This document shows, piece by piece, positions 21,912 to 31,495 of a DNA stretch of 64,000 bases; positions within the stretch are counted from its first letter, which is position 1, and each line of letters opens with the position of its first letter. This stretch comes from Streptomyces katrae (lineage in GTDB: Bacteria > Actinomycetota > Actinomycetes > Streptomycetales > Streptomycetaceae): assembly GCF_000717655.1 (NCBI RefSeq), contig NZ_JNZY01000018.1, positions 1 to 64,000 of the forward strand, in the 5' to 3' direction. Below the pieces are notes generated by a model. It did not search any database, had not been told where the DNA came from, and was given only the letters and a program-made list of their open reading frames with translations. The position numbers were made by a program, and so were the translations under genes.

Positions 21912-23276
21912 TCAGGAGCGGTTGGACACGGAGTCCCCGTGAACGGCGCCGGAGAGCAGTTCGGGCAGCGTCCCGGCGAAGTCCGGTAGCGCGCGGGCGG
22001 CCCGCCACCAGGCGTCGGCGTCGCCGCCGAGGGCGGCTTCGAACAGCCGGTCCGCCTCGGCGCGGGCGGCGAGCACCGCCGGGTGGTGGTCGTGGCGGTC
22101 GGGGTGGTCCATCTCGCCCAGCCAGTGGCCCTCGTCCAGGGCCCACGCGGCGGGGGCCTTGTGCCGGATCACGTCGGCGCCGGCCAGGATCCCGTCGTCG
22201 AGGCAGGCGCGGACCCACCGGATGTCCTCGCGCAGATCGCCCATGGCGTTGGGCACCCCGAGGCTCGCGAGGGCCAGCTCGCGGTTCACGCTGTCGTCCG
22301 GCTCCCACGCGGTTCCCGGCGCGAGGGCGTCCACCGCCTCGGCGAGCCCGGGTATCGCGGCCTCCGGCTGCGGCGGCGGTGCGGCCCCGGCGGCGACCGC
22401 GGCCGCCAGCTCGGGGAGGGTCCCCGCGAACCCGGGGGCGTTCCGCTGCAGCTCGGCCCACAGCCGGGGGTCGTCGCCGAGCGCCGGGCGCAGCACCCGC
22501 AGCAGGGCGGAGCGCATCCCGGCCCACTCGGCCAGGTTCCAGCCGAGGCCTCCGGCGGCGTGGGCCTGCCCGAGGAGCAGCGCCCGGTGGGCCGGGGCGA
22601 CGGCCGCCGCGAGCTCGTCGAAGGTCAGGGTGCCGGTCCGGACGGCGCGGACCGCCGGCCGGTGCCATCCCGGGCCGTACGAGGCCTGGGCGCGGGTGTC
22701 GAGCAGCGCGAGCCGGACCCGCCGGTCCAGATCGGCGACCAGCAGCAGGGCCTCCACGGAGCCGGGCGGCAGCGGGGCGCGGGCGTGCTCGCGCAGCAGG
22801 GTCGCGGGGTCGAGCTCGTACGGGAGGGCCAGCACGTCGAGCGGGATCCGCGGGCGGCGGCTGCCGTGCCGGCGCAGCAGCCCGATGAGCTCGGGGCCGG
22901 TCAGCGGCGGCCTGCCGGGCTCCCCGTCGGTCGCCGGCGGCCCGATCGGGCGGCCGAGCTCGGCGCCGAGGGTGGCGAGCAGCTCCGGCGAGGGGCCGGG
23001 GCGGGCCGCGTACCGCGCGGGGCCGGGCAGGCCGGGCAGGGGGCGGCCGTGCACCTGGGGGCTGCGGGCGATGGTGCGGCGGTCCTCGTCGGTGCCCTCG
23101 CGCAGCAGCAGGGTGACGGCGGAGGCCGGCAGATACTCGTCCCGGCACAGGAACCGGCGGGTGGGCGCGTCGAGCCGCCCGAGGAGGTCGGAGGCGACGG
23201 CGTCCGGTGCGTGGCGCAGCAGGAGCGCCACGCACCAGGCGAGCCGTCGGCTCTCCCTGTCCACGTTCACATGCAT
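21912..23276 (-). CDS. Conserved hypothetical protein, helix-rich
   Basis: 454 aa from the ATG at 23276 (MHVNVDRESRRLAWCVALLLRHA). I do not recognise the family. The protein is Ala/Leu/Arg-rich and looks like a helical-repeat protein. The motif FAGTLPEL occurs twice, near residue 310 (GFAGTLPELAAAV) and near the C-terminus (DFAGTLPELLSGAV), suggesting internal duplication. There are no membrane segments or signal peptide. It lies 20 bp upstream of dxr on the same strand, so the two might be co-transcribed. Confidence 0.65.
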   Translation of the reverse strand: MHVNVDRESRRLAWCVALLLRHAPDAVASDLLGRLDAPTRRFLCRDEYLPASAVTLLLREGTDEDRRTIARSPQVHGRPLPGLPGPARYAARPGPSPELLATLGAELGRPIGPPATDGEPGRPPLTGPELIGLLRRHGSRRPRIPLDVLALPYELDPATLLREHARAPLPPGSVEALLLVADLDRRVRLALLDTRAQASYGPGWHRPAVRAVRTGTLTFDELAAAVAPAHRALLLGQAHAAGGLGWNLAEWAGMRSALLRVLRPALGDDPRLWAELQRNAPGFAGTLPELAAAVAAGAAPPPQPEAAIPGLAEAVDALAPGTAWEPDDSVNRELALASLGVPNAMGDLREDIRWVRACLDDGILAGADVIRHKAPAAWALDEGHWLGEMDHPDRHDHHPAVLAARAEADRLFEAALGGDADAWWRAARALPDFAGTLPELLSGAVHGDSVSNRS

Positions 23277-23341
23277 CCGCTTCCCCGGGTTCCCTGTCGC
23301 CAGTGTCGTACGCCTGACAGGCACCCGGCGATGATCGCAGG

Positions 23342-25285
23342 TCAGCGGATGGGGCGGTGGACGTTCTTCTGAGTCGACGGACCGGGGGTGGCGTCGGCGA
23401 TCCAGGGGCCGTCGCCGGAGGGGTCGAGCACGCCCTCCTCGAGCCAGGTGTAGGTGCCGGAGAGCACCCCGGCGACGACCTTGCGGTCCAGGTCGTCGGT
23501 GTTGGACCAGAGCCGGCCGAAGAGCTCCTCGACGCGGATCCGGGACTGCCGGCAGAAGACGTCGGCCAGCTGGTAGGCCTCGCGGCCGTGTTCCCCGGAG
23601 GCGCGCAGGTGCTCGGCGCGCACGCAGGCCGCGCTCATCGCGAAGAGTTCGGCGCCGATGTCGACGATCCGGCCGAGGAAGCCCTGCTTGGTCTCCATGC
23701 GGCCCTGCCAGCGGGACATCGCGTAGAACGTGGACCGGGCGAGTTTGCGGGCGCTGCGCTCGACGTAGCGCAGGTGGACGGAGAGGTCGGGGTGGCCGCC
23801 CGGGTGGAAGGCGCGGTACGCGCCGGGGACGTGGCCGGGGCCGGTGGCGAGCTTGGGCAGCCAGCGGGCGTAGAACCCGGCGGCGCGGGCTCCGGCCCTG
23901 GCCTTGTCGCCGAGCGCCTTCTCGGGGTCGATGAGGTCGCCGGCGACCGAGAGGTGGGCGTCGACGGCCTCACGCGCGATCAGCAGGTGCATGATCTCGG
24001 TGGAGCCCTCGAAGATCCGGTTGATGCGCAGGTCGCGCAGCATCTGCTCGGCGGGGACGGCGCGCTCGCCGCGGGCGGCCAGCGACTCGGCGGTCTCGAA
24101 GCCGCGTCCGCCGCGGATCTGGACGAGCTCGTCGGCCATCAGGCAGGCCATCTCGCTGCCGTAGAGCTTGGCGAGGGCGGCCTCGATGCGGATGTCGTTG
24201 CGGTCCTCGTCGGCCATCTGGGAGGCGAGGTCGACGACGGCTTCGAGGGCGAAGGTGGTGGCGGCGATGAAGGAGATCTTGGCGCCCACGGCCTCGTGCT
24301 TGGCGACCGGGCGGCCCCACTGCTCGCGGACGGCGGACCATTCGCGGGCGATCTTCAGGCACCACTTCCCGGCGCCGACGCACATGGCGGGCAGGGACAG
24401 CCGGCCGGTGTTCAGGGTGGTCAGCGCGATCTTCAGCCCGGCGCCCTCGGCGCCGATGCGCTGCGAGGCGGGCACCCGGACCCGGTGGAAGCGGGTGACG
24501 CCGTTCTCCAGGCCGCGCAGGCCCATGAAGGCGTTGCGGTGCTCGACGGTGATCCCCGGGGAATCGGCCTCGACGACGAACGCGGTGATGCCACCGCGGT
24601 GGTTCTCCGACTTCGGGACGCGGGCCATCACCACCAGCAGGTCCGCGACGACCCCGTTGGTGGTCCAGAGCTTCACCCCGTCGAGGACGTAGGCGTCCTC
24701 GCCCTCGGGGACGGCGGTGGTGGCCAGGCGCGCCGGGTCGGAGCCGACGTCCGGCTCGGTGAGCAGGAAGGCGCTGATGGCGGTGGTCGCGCAGCGCGGC
24801 AGGAAGGTTTCCTTCTGCTCCTGCGTGCCGAACATCTTCAGCGGCTGCGGGACGCCGATCGACTGGTGCGCGGAGAGCAGGGCTCCGATGGCAGGGCTGA
24901 CCGACCCGACGAGGGCCAGCGCCTTGTTGTAGTACACCTGGGTGAGGCCCAGGCCGCCGTATTTGGGATCGATCTTCATGCCGAGGGCGCCGAGCTCCTT
25001 GAGCCCGCGCACGGTCTCGTCGGGGATCTTGGCTTCGCGCTCGATGCGCGCACCGTCGATCTCGGTCTCGCAGAACGCCCGCAGCCGGGCCAGGAAGGCC
25101 TCGCCGCGCCGGACGTCTTCGTCCGCCGGCATCGGGTGCGGGTGGATCAGGTCGAGCCGGAAATGCCCCAGGAAGAGTTCCTTGGCGAAGCTGGGCTTGC
25201 GCCAGTCCTGCTCCCGGGCCGCTTCCGCGACCTGCCGTGCCTCGCGCTCGGTCACCTTGGGCTGTGCGGGCTGTGTTGCGGACAT
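23342..25285 (-). CDS. Acyl-CoA dehydrogenase
   Basis: 647 aa from the ATG at 25285, with GAGGTGAG about 8 nt upstream. The central acyl-CoA dehydrogenase fold is clear: FLLTEPDVGSDPA, the FAD-binding KLWTTNG, GLRGLENG, and the C-terminal IRGGRGFETAESL and INRIFEGSTEIM. It is longer than the ~380-aa short-chain enzymes because of an extra C-terminal helical domain, as in VLCAD/ACAD9-type proteins. Likely role: fatty-acid beta-oxidation on long substrates. Electron acceptor and substrate are inferred from family only. Confidence 0.9.
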   Translation of the reverse strand: MSATQPAQPKVTEREARQVAEAAREQDWRKPSFAKELFLGHFRLDLIHPHPMPADEDVRRGEAFLARLRAFCETEIDGARIEREAKIPDETVRGLKELGALGMKIDPKYGGLGLTQVYYNKALALVGSVSPAIGALLSAHQSIGVPQPLKMFGTQEQKETFLPRCATTAISAFLLTEPDVGSDPARLATTAVPEGEDAYVLDGVKLWTTNGVVADLLVVMARVPKSENHRGGITAFVVEADSPGITVEHRNAFMGLRGLENGVTRFHRVRVPASQRIGAEGAGLKIALTTLNTGRLSLPAMCVGAGKWCLKIAREWSAVREQWGRPVAKHEAVGAKISFIAATTFALEAVVDLASQMADEDRNDIRIEAALAKLYGSEMACLMADELVQIRGGRGFETAESLAARGERAVPAEQMLRDLRINRIFEGSTEIMHLLIAREAVDAHLSVAGDLIDPEKALGDKARAGARAAGFYARWLPKLATGPGHVPGAYRAFHPGGHPDLSVHLRYVERSARKLARSTFYAMSRWQGRMETKQGFLGRIVDIGAELFAMSAACVRAEHLRASGEHGREAYQLADVFCRQSRIRVEELFGRLWSNTDDLDRKVVAGVLSGTYTWLEEGVLDPSGDGPWIADATPGPSTQKNVHRPIR

Positions 25286-25667
25286 GAGGGGACTCACCTC
25301 GCCGCCGGAGTCGGTGGTACCGGCCTACTGGCCGGTGCTACCTGTGAGTCGTACCCGGTCCGGCCCTCCGGGAAAAGCCGGGACGGTCCGAGTGAGGGAA
25401 ATCCAGCCCGCCCGGGCGGCTACCGCCTCGCGAGTGATCCGAACGGCGCGCGCCGCCCGAGCCGAGGCGAGTGAGCCGAAGGGGCGCGCCGGCGAAGCAG
25501 GGCGAGCGCCCGGGGAAACCGCGACGAAAGGAGCGGTTTCGAGGACGCACGCCCTCCTGGAGCCGGCAAGAGCGCCCCGGAGGCAAACCGAGCCCAAAGA
25601 ACGAAGGGGACGGCCGGAGCCCCCGCACAGTGGGCTCCGGCCGTCGGCTTTCGGGCCGTAGCGAGAA
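25286..25667. other. 382-bp non-coding gap between acyl-CoA dehydrogenase and aldehyde dehydrogenase
   Basis: It holds the acyl-CoA dehydrogenase promoter region with a hairpin (accggcc-tact-ggccggt, 25319-25336), then about 200 bp of gcg/gag-rich sequence where I see no convincing gene, and the terminator at 25609-25645. An 80-codon Arg-rich frame at 25471-25713 has no ribosome-binding site and runs through the terminator, so I do not call it. Confidence 0.6.
25609..25645 (-). terminator. Terminator downstream of aldehyde dehydrogenase
   Basis: A perfect 14-bp stem (gacggccggagccc with gggctccggccgtc) with a 9-nt loop, 22 bp past the stop at 25668. Confidence 0.8.
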
Positions 25668-27113
25668 TCAGATGTCGAGGCCGGTCAGGACCAGGACCCG
25701 CTCGTACGTGTAGTCGTCCATCGCGTAGCGGACGCCCTCGCGGCCGACACCCGACTGCTTGACGCCGCCGTACGGCATCTGGTCGGCGCGGTAGGACGGC
25801 GCGTCGCCGACGATCACACCGCCGACCTCGAGCTCGCGGTGGGCGCGGAACGCGGTCTGGATGTTCCGGGTGAAGACGCCGGTCTGCAGGCCGAACTTCG
25901 AGTCGTTGACGGCGGCGAAGGCCTCGTCGGTGTTCTCGACCTTCGTCAGCGTCAGCACCGGCCCGAAGACCTCCTCGACGGCGAGGGTGGTGTCGGCGGG
26001 CAGGTCGGCGATGACGGTCGGCTCGTACGAGGCGCCCTCGCGCTTGCCACCGGTGAGGAGCTTGGCTCCGGCGGAGATCGCCTCGTCGACCCAGGACTCG
26101 ACCCGCTTGGCGGCGTCCTCGGAGACGAGGGGGCCGACGTCGGTCGCGGAGTCGGACGGGTCGCCGGTGACCTGGGCCTGGACCTTCGCGACGACCTTCT
26201 CGACGAGGCGGTCGTAGACGGCGGCGTCGGCGATCACGCGCTGCACGGAGATGCAGGACTGGCCGGCCTGGTAGTTCGAGAAGGTCGCGATACGGGTCGC
26301 GGCCCAGTCGAGGTCGGCCTCGGAGGACCAGTCGTCCAGGACCACGGCGGCGGCGTTGCCGCCGAGCTCCAGGGTGCAGTGCTTGTGGGGCACCGACTGC
26401 TGGATGGCGTAGCCGACCTTGTCGGAGCCGGTGAAGGAGATGACGGGCAGGCGCTCGTCCTTCACCAGGGCCGGCATCTTGTCGTTGGCGACCGGCAGGA
26501 CCGACCAGGAACCGGCCGGGAGGTCGGTCTCGGCGAGCAGCTCGCCCAGGATCAGGCCGGAGAGCGGGGTGGCCGGGGCCGGCTTCAGGATGATCGGTGC
26601 GCCGACGGCGATGGCCGGGGCCACCTTGTGGGCGCACAGGTTCAGCGGGAAGTTGAACGGCGCGATGCCGAGGACCGGGCCCTTGACGAAGCGGCGGGTC
26701 AGGGCGAGACGGCCGACGCCACCGGCGTCGGTGTCGAGGCGCTGGGCCTCTCCGCCGTTGAAGCGGCGGGCCTCTTCGGCGGCGAAACGGAACACGGACA
26801 CCGCACGGCCGACCTCACCGCGGGCCCACTTGATGGGCTTGCCGTTCTCGGCGGAGATCAGCTGGGCGATCTCCTCGGTGCGCTCGACGAGCCGCTTGGA
26901 CACGTGGTCCAGGGCGGCGGCACGGACATGGGCGGGAGTCGCGGAGAACTCGGCCGTCACGGCGTACGCCGCGGCCACGGCCTCTTCGACCTGGGCGTCG
27001 GTGGGCACGCTGACCGTGCCGACGAGCCGGTTGTCCCACGGGGAGTGGACGTCGAAGCTGTCCTCGCCGGTGGCCTGGCGGCCGGCGAGCCAGAAGGCGT
27101 GGGTGGAAGTCAT
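25668..27113 (-). CDS. Aldehyde dehydrogenase, possibly succinate-semialdehyde type
   Basis: 481 aa. The NAD(P)-dependent ALDH fold is complete: PFNFPLNL for the cofactor site, general base E249 (LELGG), catalytic C287 (AGQSC), and VFGPVL. Its nearest functional context is gabT at 31.5 kb and a PucR regulator just upstream, so oxidation of succinate semialdehyde from GABA is plausible, but general aldehyde specificity cannot be excluded. ATG start at 27113; followed by a strong terminator, so it is probably monocistronic. Confidence 0.85.
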   Translation of the reverse strand: MTSTHAFWLAGRQATGEDSFDVHSPWDNRLVGTVSVPTDAQVEEAVAAAYAVTAEFSATPAHVRAAALDHVSKRLVERTEEIAQLISAENGKPIKWARGEVGRAVSVFRFAAEEARRFNGGEAQRLDTDAGGVGRLALTRRFVKGPVLGIAPFNFPLNLCAHKVAPAIAVGAPIILKPAPATPLSGLILGELLAETDLPAGSWSVLPVANDKMPALVKDERLPVISFTGSDKVGYAIQQSVPHKHCTLELGGNAAAVVLDDWSSEADLDWAATRIATFSNYQAGQSCISVQRVIADAAVYDRLVEKVVAKVQAQVTGDPSDSATDVGPLVSEDAAKRVESWVDEAISAGAKLLTGGKREGASYEPTVIADLPADTTLAVEEVFGPVLTLTKVENTDEAFAAVNDSKFGLQTGVFTRNIQTAFRAHRELEVGGVIVGDAPSYRADQMPYGGVKQSGVGREGVRYAMDDYTYERVLVLTGLDI

Positions 27114-27453
27114 GCGAATCCCGGCCCTTCGAGTGTGTGCGGGGTCCTTGTCCCCTCCACCGTAGGACTCCGTCCGGGTTTCGGCGTTTAGCCTGGGTGG
27201 AGTGTGCGGAGCCTTGCCCGCGCCGCTTTGTCAGTGTCGGCGCACCGGTGATGCTGCACGGGGCCTTCTCCCCGCCCCGCCCTTCCACCGTTCACCGCTC
27301 CGCCCGGACCCGGTCCTCAAGCGCCGGACGGCCTGGAAAATCCAGCCCCGCCGGCGTTTGGAGCGCGGGGTCCGCGGCGGAGCCCCAGTCCGGGAAGGGG
27401 CGGGGCGGGGCGGAAACCTCCGCGCAGCGGCAGCCCGCAGCGGCAGCCCGCGG
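27114..27453. other. 340-bp non-coding gap with a REP-like element
   Basis: The gap between PucR and the aldehyde dehydrogenase contains the REP-like sequence at 27308-27370 and otherwise GC-rich sequence in which I see no gene. The aldehyde dehydrogenase promoter must lie at its left end. Confidence 0.6.
27308..27370. repeat. REP-like palindromic element, copy 1
   Basis: Two related motifs lie head to head: tcctcaagcgccggacg (27314-27330), whose complement is shared with 61781-61797, and aatccagccccgccggcgt (27339-27357), identical to 61718-61736. Together with the flanking cgcgggg they can fold into a hairpin. I recall this motif type as common at gene ends in Streptomyces. Confidence 0.7.
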
Positions 27454-29034
27454 CTACGCCGTAGGCGAGGTGGCCTTGAGGGCGAGCCACAGCTCCATGC
27501 GGACGTCCGGGTCGTCCAGGGAGCGGCCCAGGATCTCCTCGACCCGCCGCATCCGGTACCGCAGCGTGTGCCGGTGCACGCCCAGGTCAGCGGCAGCCGC
27601 ATCCCACTGCCCGTGCCGCGAAAGCCACGCCTGCAGTGAAGCCACCAGATCCCCCCGCCCCTTCTCGTCGTGCTCGCGCAGCGCCCGCAGGGTGCCGTCG
27701 GCGAACGCCCGTACCGCCTCGTCCGCCAGCAGCGGGAGCACCGACCCCGCCGCCAGGTCCTCGTGTTCCACCATCGGCCGCCCGCGCCGCCGGGCCACGG
27801 CCAGCGCCTGGTCGGCCTGCTTGAACGCCGCCGCCACCCCCGCAGGCACCGCGGCGGCGGACAGGCCGACCACCAGCTCGTCCGGCTCCGGACCCGTAGC
27901 CTCCCGTCCGCGCCGCGACTCCAGGGCCTCCGCGTGCTCCGCGCATGCCTGCACCGCCGAGCCCCCGTCGGCCGCCAGCACCACCAGCCTTCCCGGCTCC
28001 GGCACCACCAGCAGTGCCTCACCCGCACGGGCCGCCGCCGACTCGACGGCATCGGCCAGCAGCGCCAGGCCCTCCGGCTGCGCCGTCCCGGGCAGCGCCG
28101 GCTCCGCCACGATCAGCCGGAACGGCGCCTCCAGCAACGCCCCGTACAAGTCCCCGGCCACCGCCCGGGCGTGCTCGGCCTCCCCGTCCAGCAGCATCCG
28201 CAGCACCGCCGCCCCCAGCCGGGACTCCGCGTCGTGCAGCGATCTCGAGCGCTCGGTGGTCAGGGTCAGCAGCGCCACCGCCGAGTGCACGGCGTACCGC
28301 TCGGCCGTGCCCAGCGGGGCCCCGGTGCCGACGGCGAGCGCGCCGCGGGCCCGCCGGCCCGTCCCCAGCGACTGGAGCTCGACCCGGTCCTCCGAGCCGC
28401 CCACCACCGCGCTCGCCGGCGCCGGCCGCTCCCGCAGCCGCTCCACGTCGGGGGTCAGCCGGGCGGCCCGGCGCGCGGCCCATTCCGGGGCGGCCGCGAC
28501 CACCGCGCCCGAGGTGTCGTACAGGGCGGCCCAGCCGTGCACGTGCGCCGCCAGCTTCGCCAGCAGCTCCGCGGGGCCGTCGGCGGACAGCGCGGCCCGG
28601 GTCAGCTCCCGCTGGGCCTCGAAGCCGGCGGTCACGGCGCGGTACTGGTCCGCGGCGAGGGCCGCGGAGACGGCCTTGCTGATCGCGAGGAAAGGGGTCC
28701 TGCGCGGCACCTCCAGCAGCGGCAGGTCCTCGGCGCGGGCGGCCTCGACCAAGGCCTCCGGGACCGCCTCGTAGTTCACGCCGACGGCGAAGCCGATGCC
28801 GACGACCCCGGCCGCGGCGAGGCGGCGTACGTACCGGCGCATCTCCTGCGGATCCTCCGCGTCCAGCTTCATCGCGGTGATCAGGAGCAGTTCCCCGCCC
28901 TCCATATAGGGGACGGGGTCGGCGAGCTCGCTGACGTGGGCCCAGCGGACGGGGGTGTCCAGGCGGCTCTGCCCCGCCCGGACGCTCAGCTTGAGCGCCG
29001 AGTGCTGGACGAGCGAGGCGAGGGTGAGCGGCAT
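27454..29034 (-). CDS. PucR-family transcriptional regulator
   Basis: 526 aa. The N-terminal PucR domain (about 1-125, LTLASLVQHSALKLSVRAGQSRLDTPVRWAHVSEL in broken form) is followed by a GGDEF-like CdaR middle domain and a C-terminal helix-turn-helix, WDAAAADLGVHRHTLRYRMRRVEEILG. Members regulate purine, GABA or other nitrogen catabolism. It lies on the same strand upstream of the aldehyde dehydrogenase and near gabT, so I infer control of these GABA-degradation genes. Confidence 0.9.
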   Translation of the reverse strand: MPLTLASLVQHSALKLSVRAGQSRLDTPVRWAHVSELADPVPYMEGGELLLITAMKLDAEDPQEMRRYVRRLAAAGVVGIGFAVGVNYEAVPEALVEAARAEDLPLLEVPRRTPFLAISKAVSAALAADQYRAVTAGFEAQRELTRAALSADGPAELLAKLAAHVHGWAALYDTSGAVVAAAPEWAARRAARLTPDVERLRERPAPASAVVGGSEDRVELQSLGTGRRARGALAVGTGAPLGTAERYAVHSAVALLTLTTERSRSLHDAESRLGAAVLRMLLDGEAEHARAVAGDLYGALLEAPFRLIVAEPALPGTAQPEGLALLADAVESAAARAGEALLVVPEPGRLVVLAADGGSAVQACAEHAEALESRRGREATGPEPDELVVGLSAAAVPAGVAAAFKQADQALAVARRRGRPMVEHEDLAAGSVLPLLADEAVRAFADGTLRALREHDEKGRGDLVASLQAWLSRHGQWDAAAADLGVHRHTLRYRMRRVEEILGRSLDDPDVRMELWLALKATSPTA

Positions 29035-29133
29035 CGGGTACCAGGGGCCTTAGAGGGAGGAGGGGCGCGGCGCGGAATTTCGCCTTGTCGTATGAACGAC
29101 TCCCCTCGATTCTGCCACCTCGTACGGGTCGGC

Positions 29134-31245
29134 TCAGCCCGTCGCGGCCAGCCGGACCAGCAGCGGAGCCGCCCGCTCGCCGCGGACCGAGGTCAGCGAG
29201 AGCACCGCGTGCCCGGGCGGTACGGCGTGCGCCAGCTCGGAGGCCGACCACCGCTCCCGCTCCACCTGGCGCACGGTCACCGCGTCCGTGGTCACGGCCT
29301 TGCCGGTGACCAGCTTGCGGAAGGCGTGGATGGCCCGGGTCAGCGGCTGGTCGGCGAAGACGGTCCGGTGGGTGACGTCGCGCGTCTCCACCCACTCGGT
29401 GCCCCAGGCCTCGGCGAAGCGCTTGCCGTCCCAGGTGGTGACCCCGGAGAAGGCCATCCGGCAGCCGACCGCCCCGAGCAGCGGGGTGCGCAGCGCCTCC
29501 GGTACGTCGTCCAGCGTGCGCAGCGTCAGCAGTACGCCCGCGTTCGCCGAGCGCAGCCGCTGCAGGCCCCGCACGGTCTGCGGGGTCAGGGTGTGGGAGG
29601 CGTCGTCGAAGGCGAGGAACGCGAACAGGGACCGGTCGGCGCGGGCCTCGGCGGAGGCGGTGAACTGCGCGAGCAGCAGCCGGGCCAGGATCCGGGAGGC
29701 GTCGGCGTGCCCGCGCTCGGGCAGGTCGATGCGGACGCGGAGCGGGTGTTCCAGGGCGCGCAGCGAGAAGGGCCGCCCTTGGCCGGTGGTGTCGAAGAAG
29801 CCGGCGAAGGCGGGCCGGTCGAGGAGGGCTACCCGGTCCGCGAGGGCGGGGCCCGGGTCGCCCTGAGCCGCGTACTGCCGTTCGCGTGCGTCGAGTTCGC
29901 GGAGCATCACCTGCTGTCCGGCGGCTTCGAGGACGGTGCGCAGTCCGCCGAGGGCCTCGGGCACCCGGTCGAGCAGTTCGCGCAGTTCGGGCACGGCGGG
30001 GAAGCGGCCGTACGCCGCCCGGAACGGGCCGAGCAGCTGGGCGAGGACCGTCGCGGCCCGGCGTACCTCCAGGCCGGGGACGTCGCCGACGAAGGCCTCG
30101 GCGAGCAGGGTGGCCGCCTCGTCGGCGTCGGTGGTGCCGCCGTACAGGTCGAGGTCGTAGACGGAGTCAGGGTCGCCGACGCGGACCACGACGTCGTACG
30201 CGGTGTCCGGCCCGAGCTGGGCGCCGGCCGAGGCGACGGCGATGACGGCGGCCTGTCCGGCCAGCGCCTGGAGGGCGAGCGATTCGACGACGGGCCGCAC
30301 CAGCTGCCGGGTCTTGCCCGCGCCGGACGGGCCGACGGCGAGCAGCGAGGTGCCGAGCACGGCGGGGTCGAGGGCCAGGCGCGTGCCGCGCCGGCCGTAC
30401 GGGTTGCGCTCGCTGTCGTCGACCGTGCCGAGCAGCACCTGCCGGGCCAGCAGGTCGTGCCGCGCGGCCCGGACGGGCAGGTCCCGGGCCCCTGACGGGT
30501 GGACGCAGGCGCCCGCGCCCTTGTCGCGCACGGCGTCGGCGAAGGCGGCGGCCCGCGCGGGCTCGGCCCGTACGGACTCCCAGGCGCGCCGGATCCGCGC
30601 GTAGTCGACGTCGTTCATCCGCCCGGCCCCGACCTCGGCCCCGAGCCGGTCGGCGGTCTCCCCCAACCCGGCCCCCCGCACCTGCGGCCACCCCACGGGA
30701 TCGTCGGGACCGCCCTCCTCGGGCCGGGCCGGGACGGCCGCCTGAACCGCCTGCACGGCACAGCTGCGGAGCATGCGGCGGGCCAGTTCGGGCCAGCGGC
30801 CGAGCCGCCCGAAGCCGACGGCCAGGATGGCGATGACAAGGCCGTACCAGATGTACGAGGCCACCACGGAGGGCAGCTTCCCGGCCCAGGAGTCGGGCGT
30901 GAACATGTAGAGCGGCCAGAGCCAGAAGCCGCCCAGGTAGCCGTTCCAGAGCAGGGACCACAGCAGCAGCCCGGCGAGCAGGGCGATCAGCGCACCGCTG
31001 ATCAGCTGCCGGGTCGGGGTCCGCTCGGGCTCCTCGGCGGCGCGCGGCACGTGTCCGTACGTCCACACGCCGGGCCCGTCGGAACTGCGCGGGGTGCGCA
31101 GCCAGTCGGCGAGGGACGGGGCGGAATCGGCGGGGGCGTGGGCGGGCTTCGGGGGGAGTGGGGGCGGCGGGCCGGCGGGGCGCGGGACGTGCCCGGCGCG
31201 CGGCGGCCGCTTCTCGTCCGTGCCGTACGTGCCGTCGGTGTCCAT
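29134..31245 (-). CDS. Membrane P-loop ATPase resembling type IV coupling proteins (orphan)
   Basis: 703 aa from the ATG at 31245. After a Pro-rich N-terminus there are two transmembrane segments (near residues 83-120 and 130-155), then a cytoplasmic ATPase with Walker A GPSGAGKTRQLVRP and a Walker B-like FAFLAFDDASH followed by LQRLRSANAGVLLTLRTLDDVPEALR. Two N-terminal membrane helices plus an HerA/FtsK-type NTPase with this last segment is the layout of VirD4/TraG coupling proteins, which pump DNA or protein into secretion channels. No relaxase, VirB channel or integrase is visible nearby. Gene content suggests a conserved Streptomyces chromosomal protein of unknown role; divergent from gabT. 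Confidence 0.7.
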   Translation of the reverse strand: MDTDGTYGTDEKRPPRAGHVPRPAGPPPPLPPKPAHAPADSAPSLADWLRTPRSSDGPGVWTYGHVPRAAEEPERTPTRQLISGALIALLAGLLLWSLLWNGYLGGFWLWPLYMFTPDSWAGKLPSVVASYIWYGLVIAILAVGFGRLGRWPELARRMLRSCAVQAVQAAVPARPEEGGPDDPVGWPQVRGAGLGETADRLGAEVGAGRMNDVDYARIRRAWESVRAEPARAAAFADAVRDKGAGACVHPSGARDLPVRAARHDLLARQVLLGTVDDSERNPYGRRGTRLALDPAVLGTSLLAVGPSGAGKTRQLVRPVVESLALQALAGQAAVIAVASAGAQLGPDTAYDVVVRVGDPDSVYDLDLYGGTTDADEAATLLAEAFVGDVPGLEVRRAATVLAQLLGPFRAAYGRFPAVPELRELLDRVPEALGGLRTVLEAAGQQVMLRELDARERQYAAQGDPGPALADRVALLDRPAFAGFFDTTGQGRPFSLRALEHPLRVRIDLPERGHADASRILARLLLAQFTASAEARADRSLFAFLAFDDASHTLTPQTVRGLQRLRSANAGVLLTLRTLDDVPEALRTPLLGAVGCRMAFSGVTTWDGKRFAEAWGTEWVETRDVTHRTVFADQPLTRAIHAFRKLVTGKAVTTDAVTVRQVERERWSASELAHAVPPGHAVLSLTSVRGERAAPLLVRLAATG

Positions 31246-31495
31246 GAAACCCCTGCCCCCTGCCCGTGCCTGCGCTGCGTCGCTCAATGTAGTTGCCCGG
31301 AGGCGGCCGTGGGCCCCGTACGAGACCCCTGTCTCCGCAGCGTCCACAAGACAGGCGGCGGGTCCTTCCTATGGCCGCCACGGACAAGGACACGCGGGCA
31401 CCACTCCCGAACGGAGCATGCCGTACCCCCTCCCCCGGGCCTAGCCTGCGGACAAAGACACAAGTGCGTCCGAAAACACCCCCCAGGAGCCCTCC

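Noticed and set aside
25471..25713. Small Arg-rich ORF in the 382-bp gap
   Set aside because: No ribosome-binding site, and it runs through a perfect terminator and into the next gene's 3' end.
29134..31245. Part of an integrative conjugative element
   Set aside because: No integrase, relaxase, att sites or composition change were found around the coupling-like ATPase.
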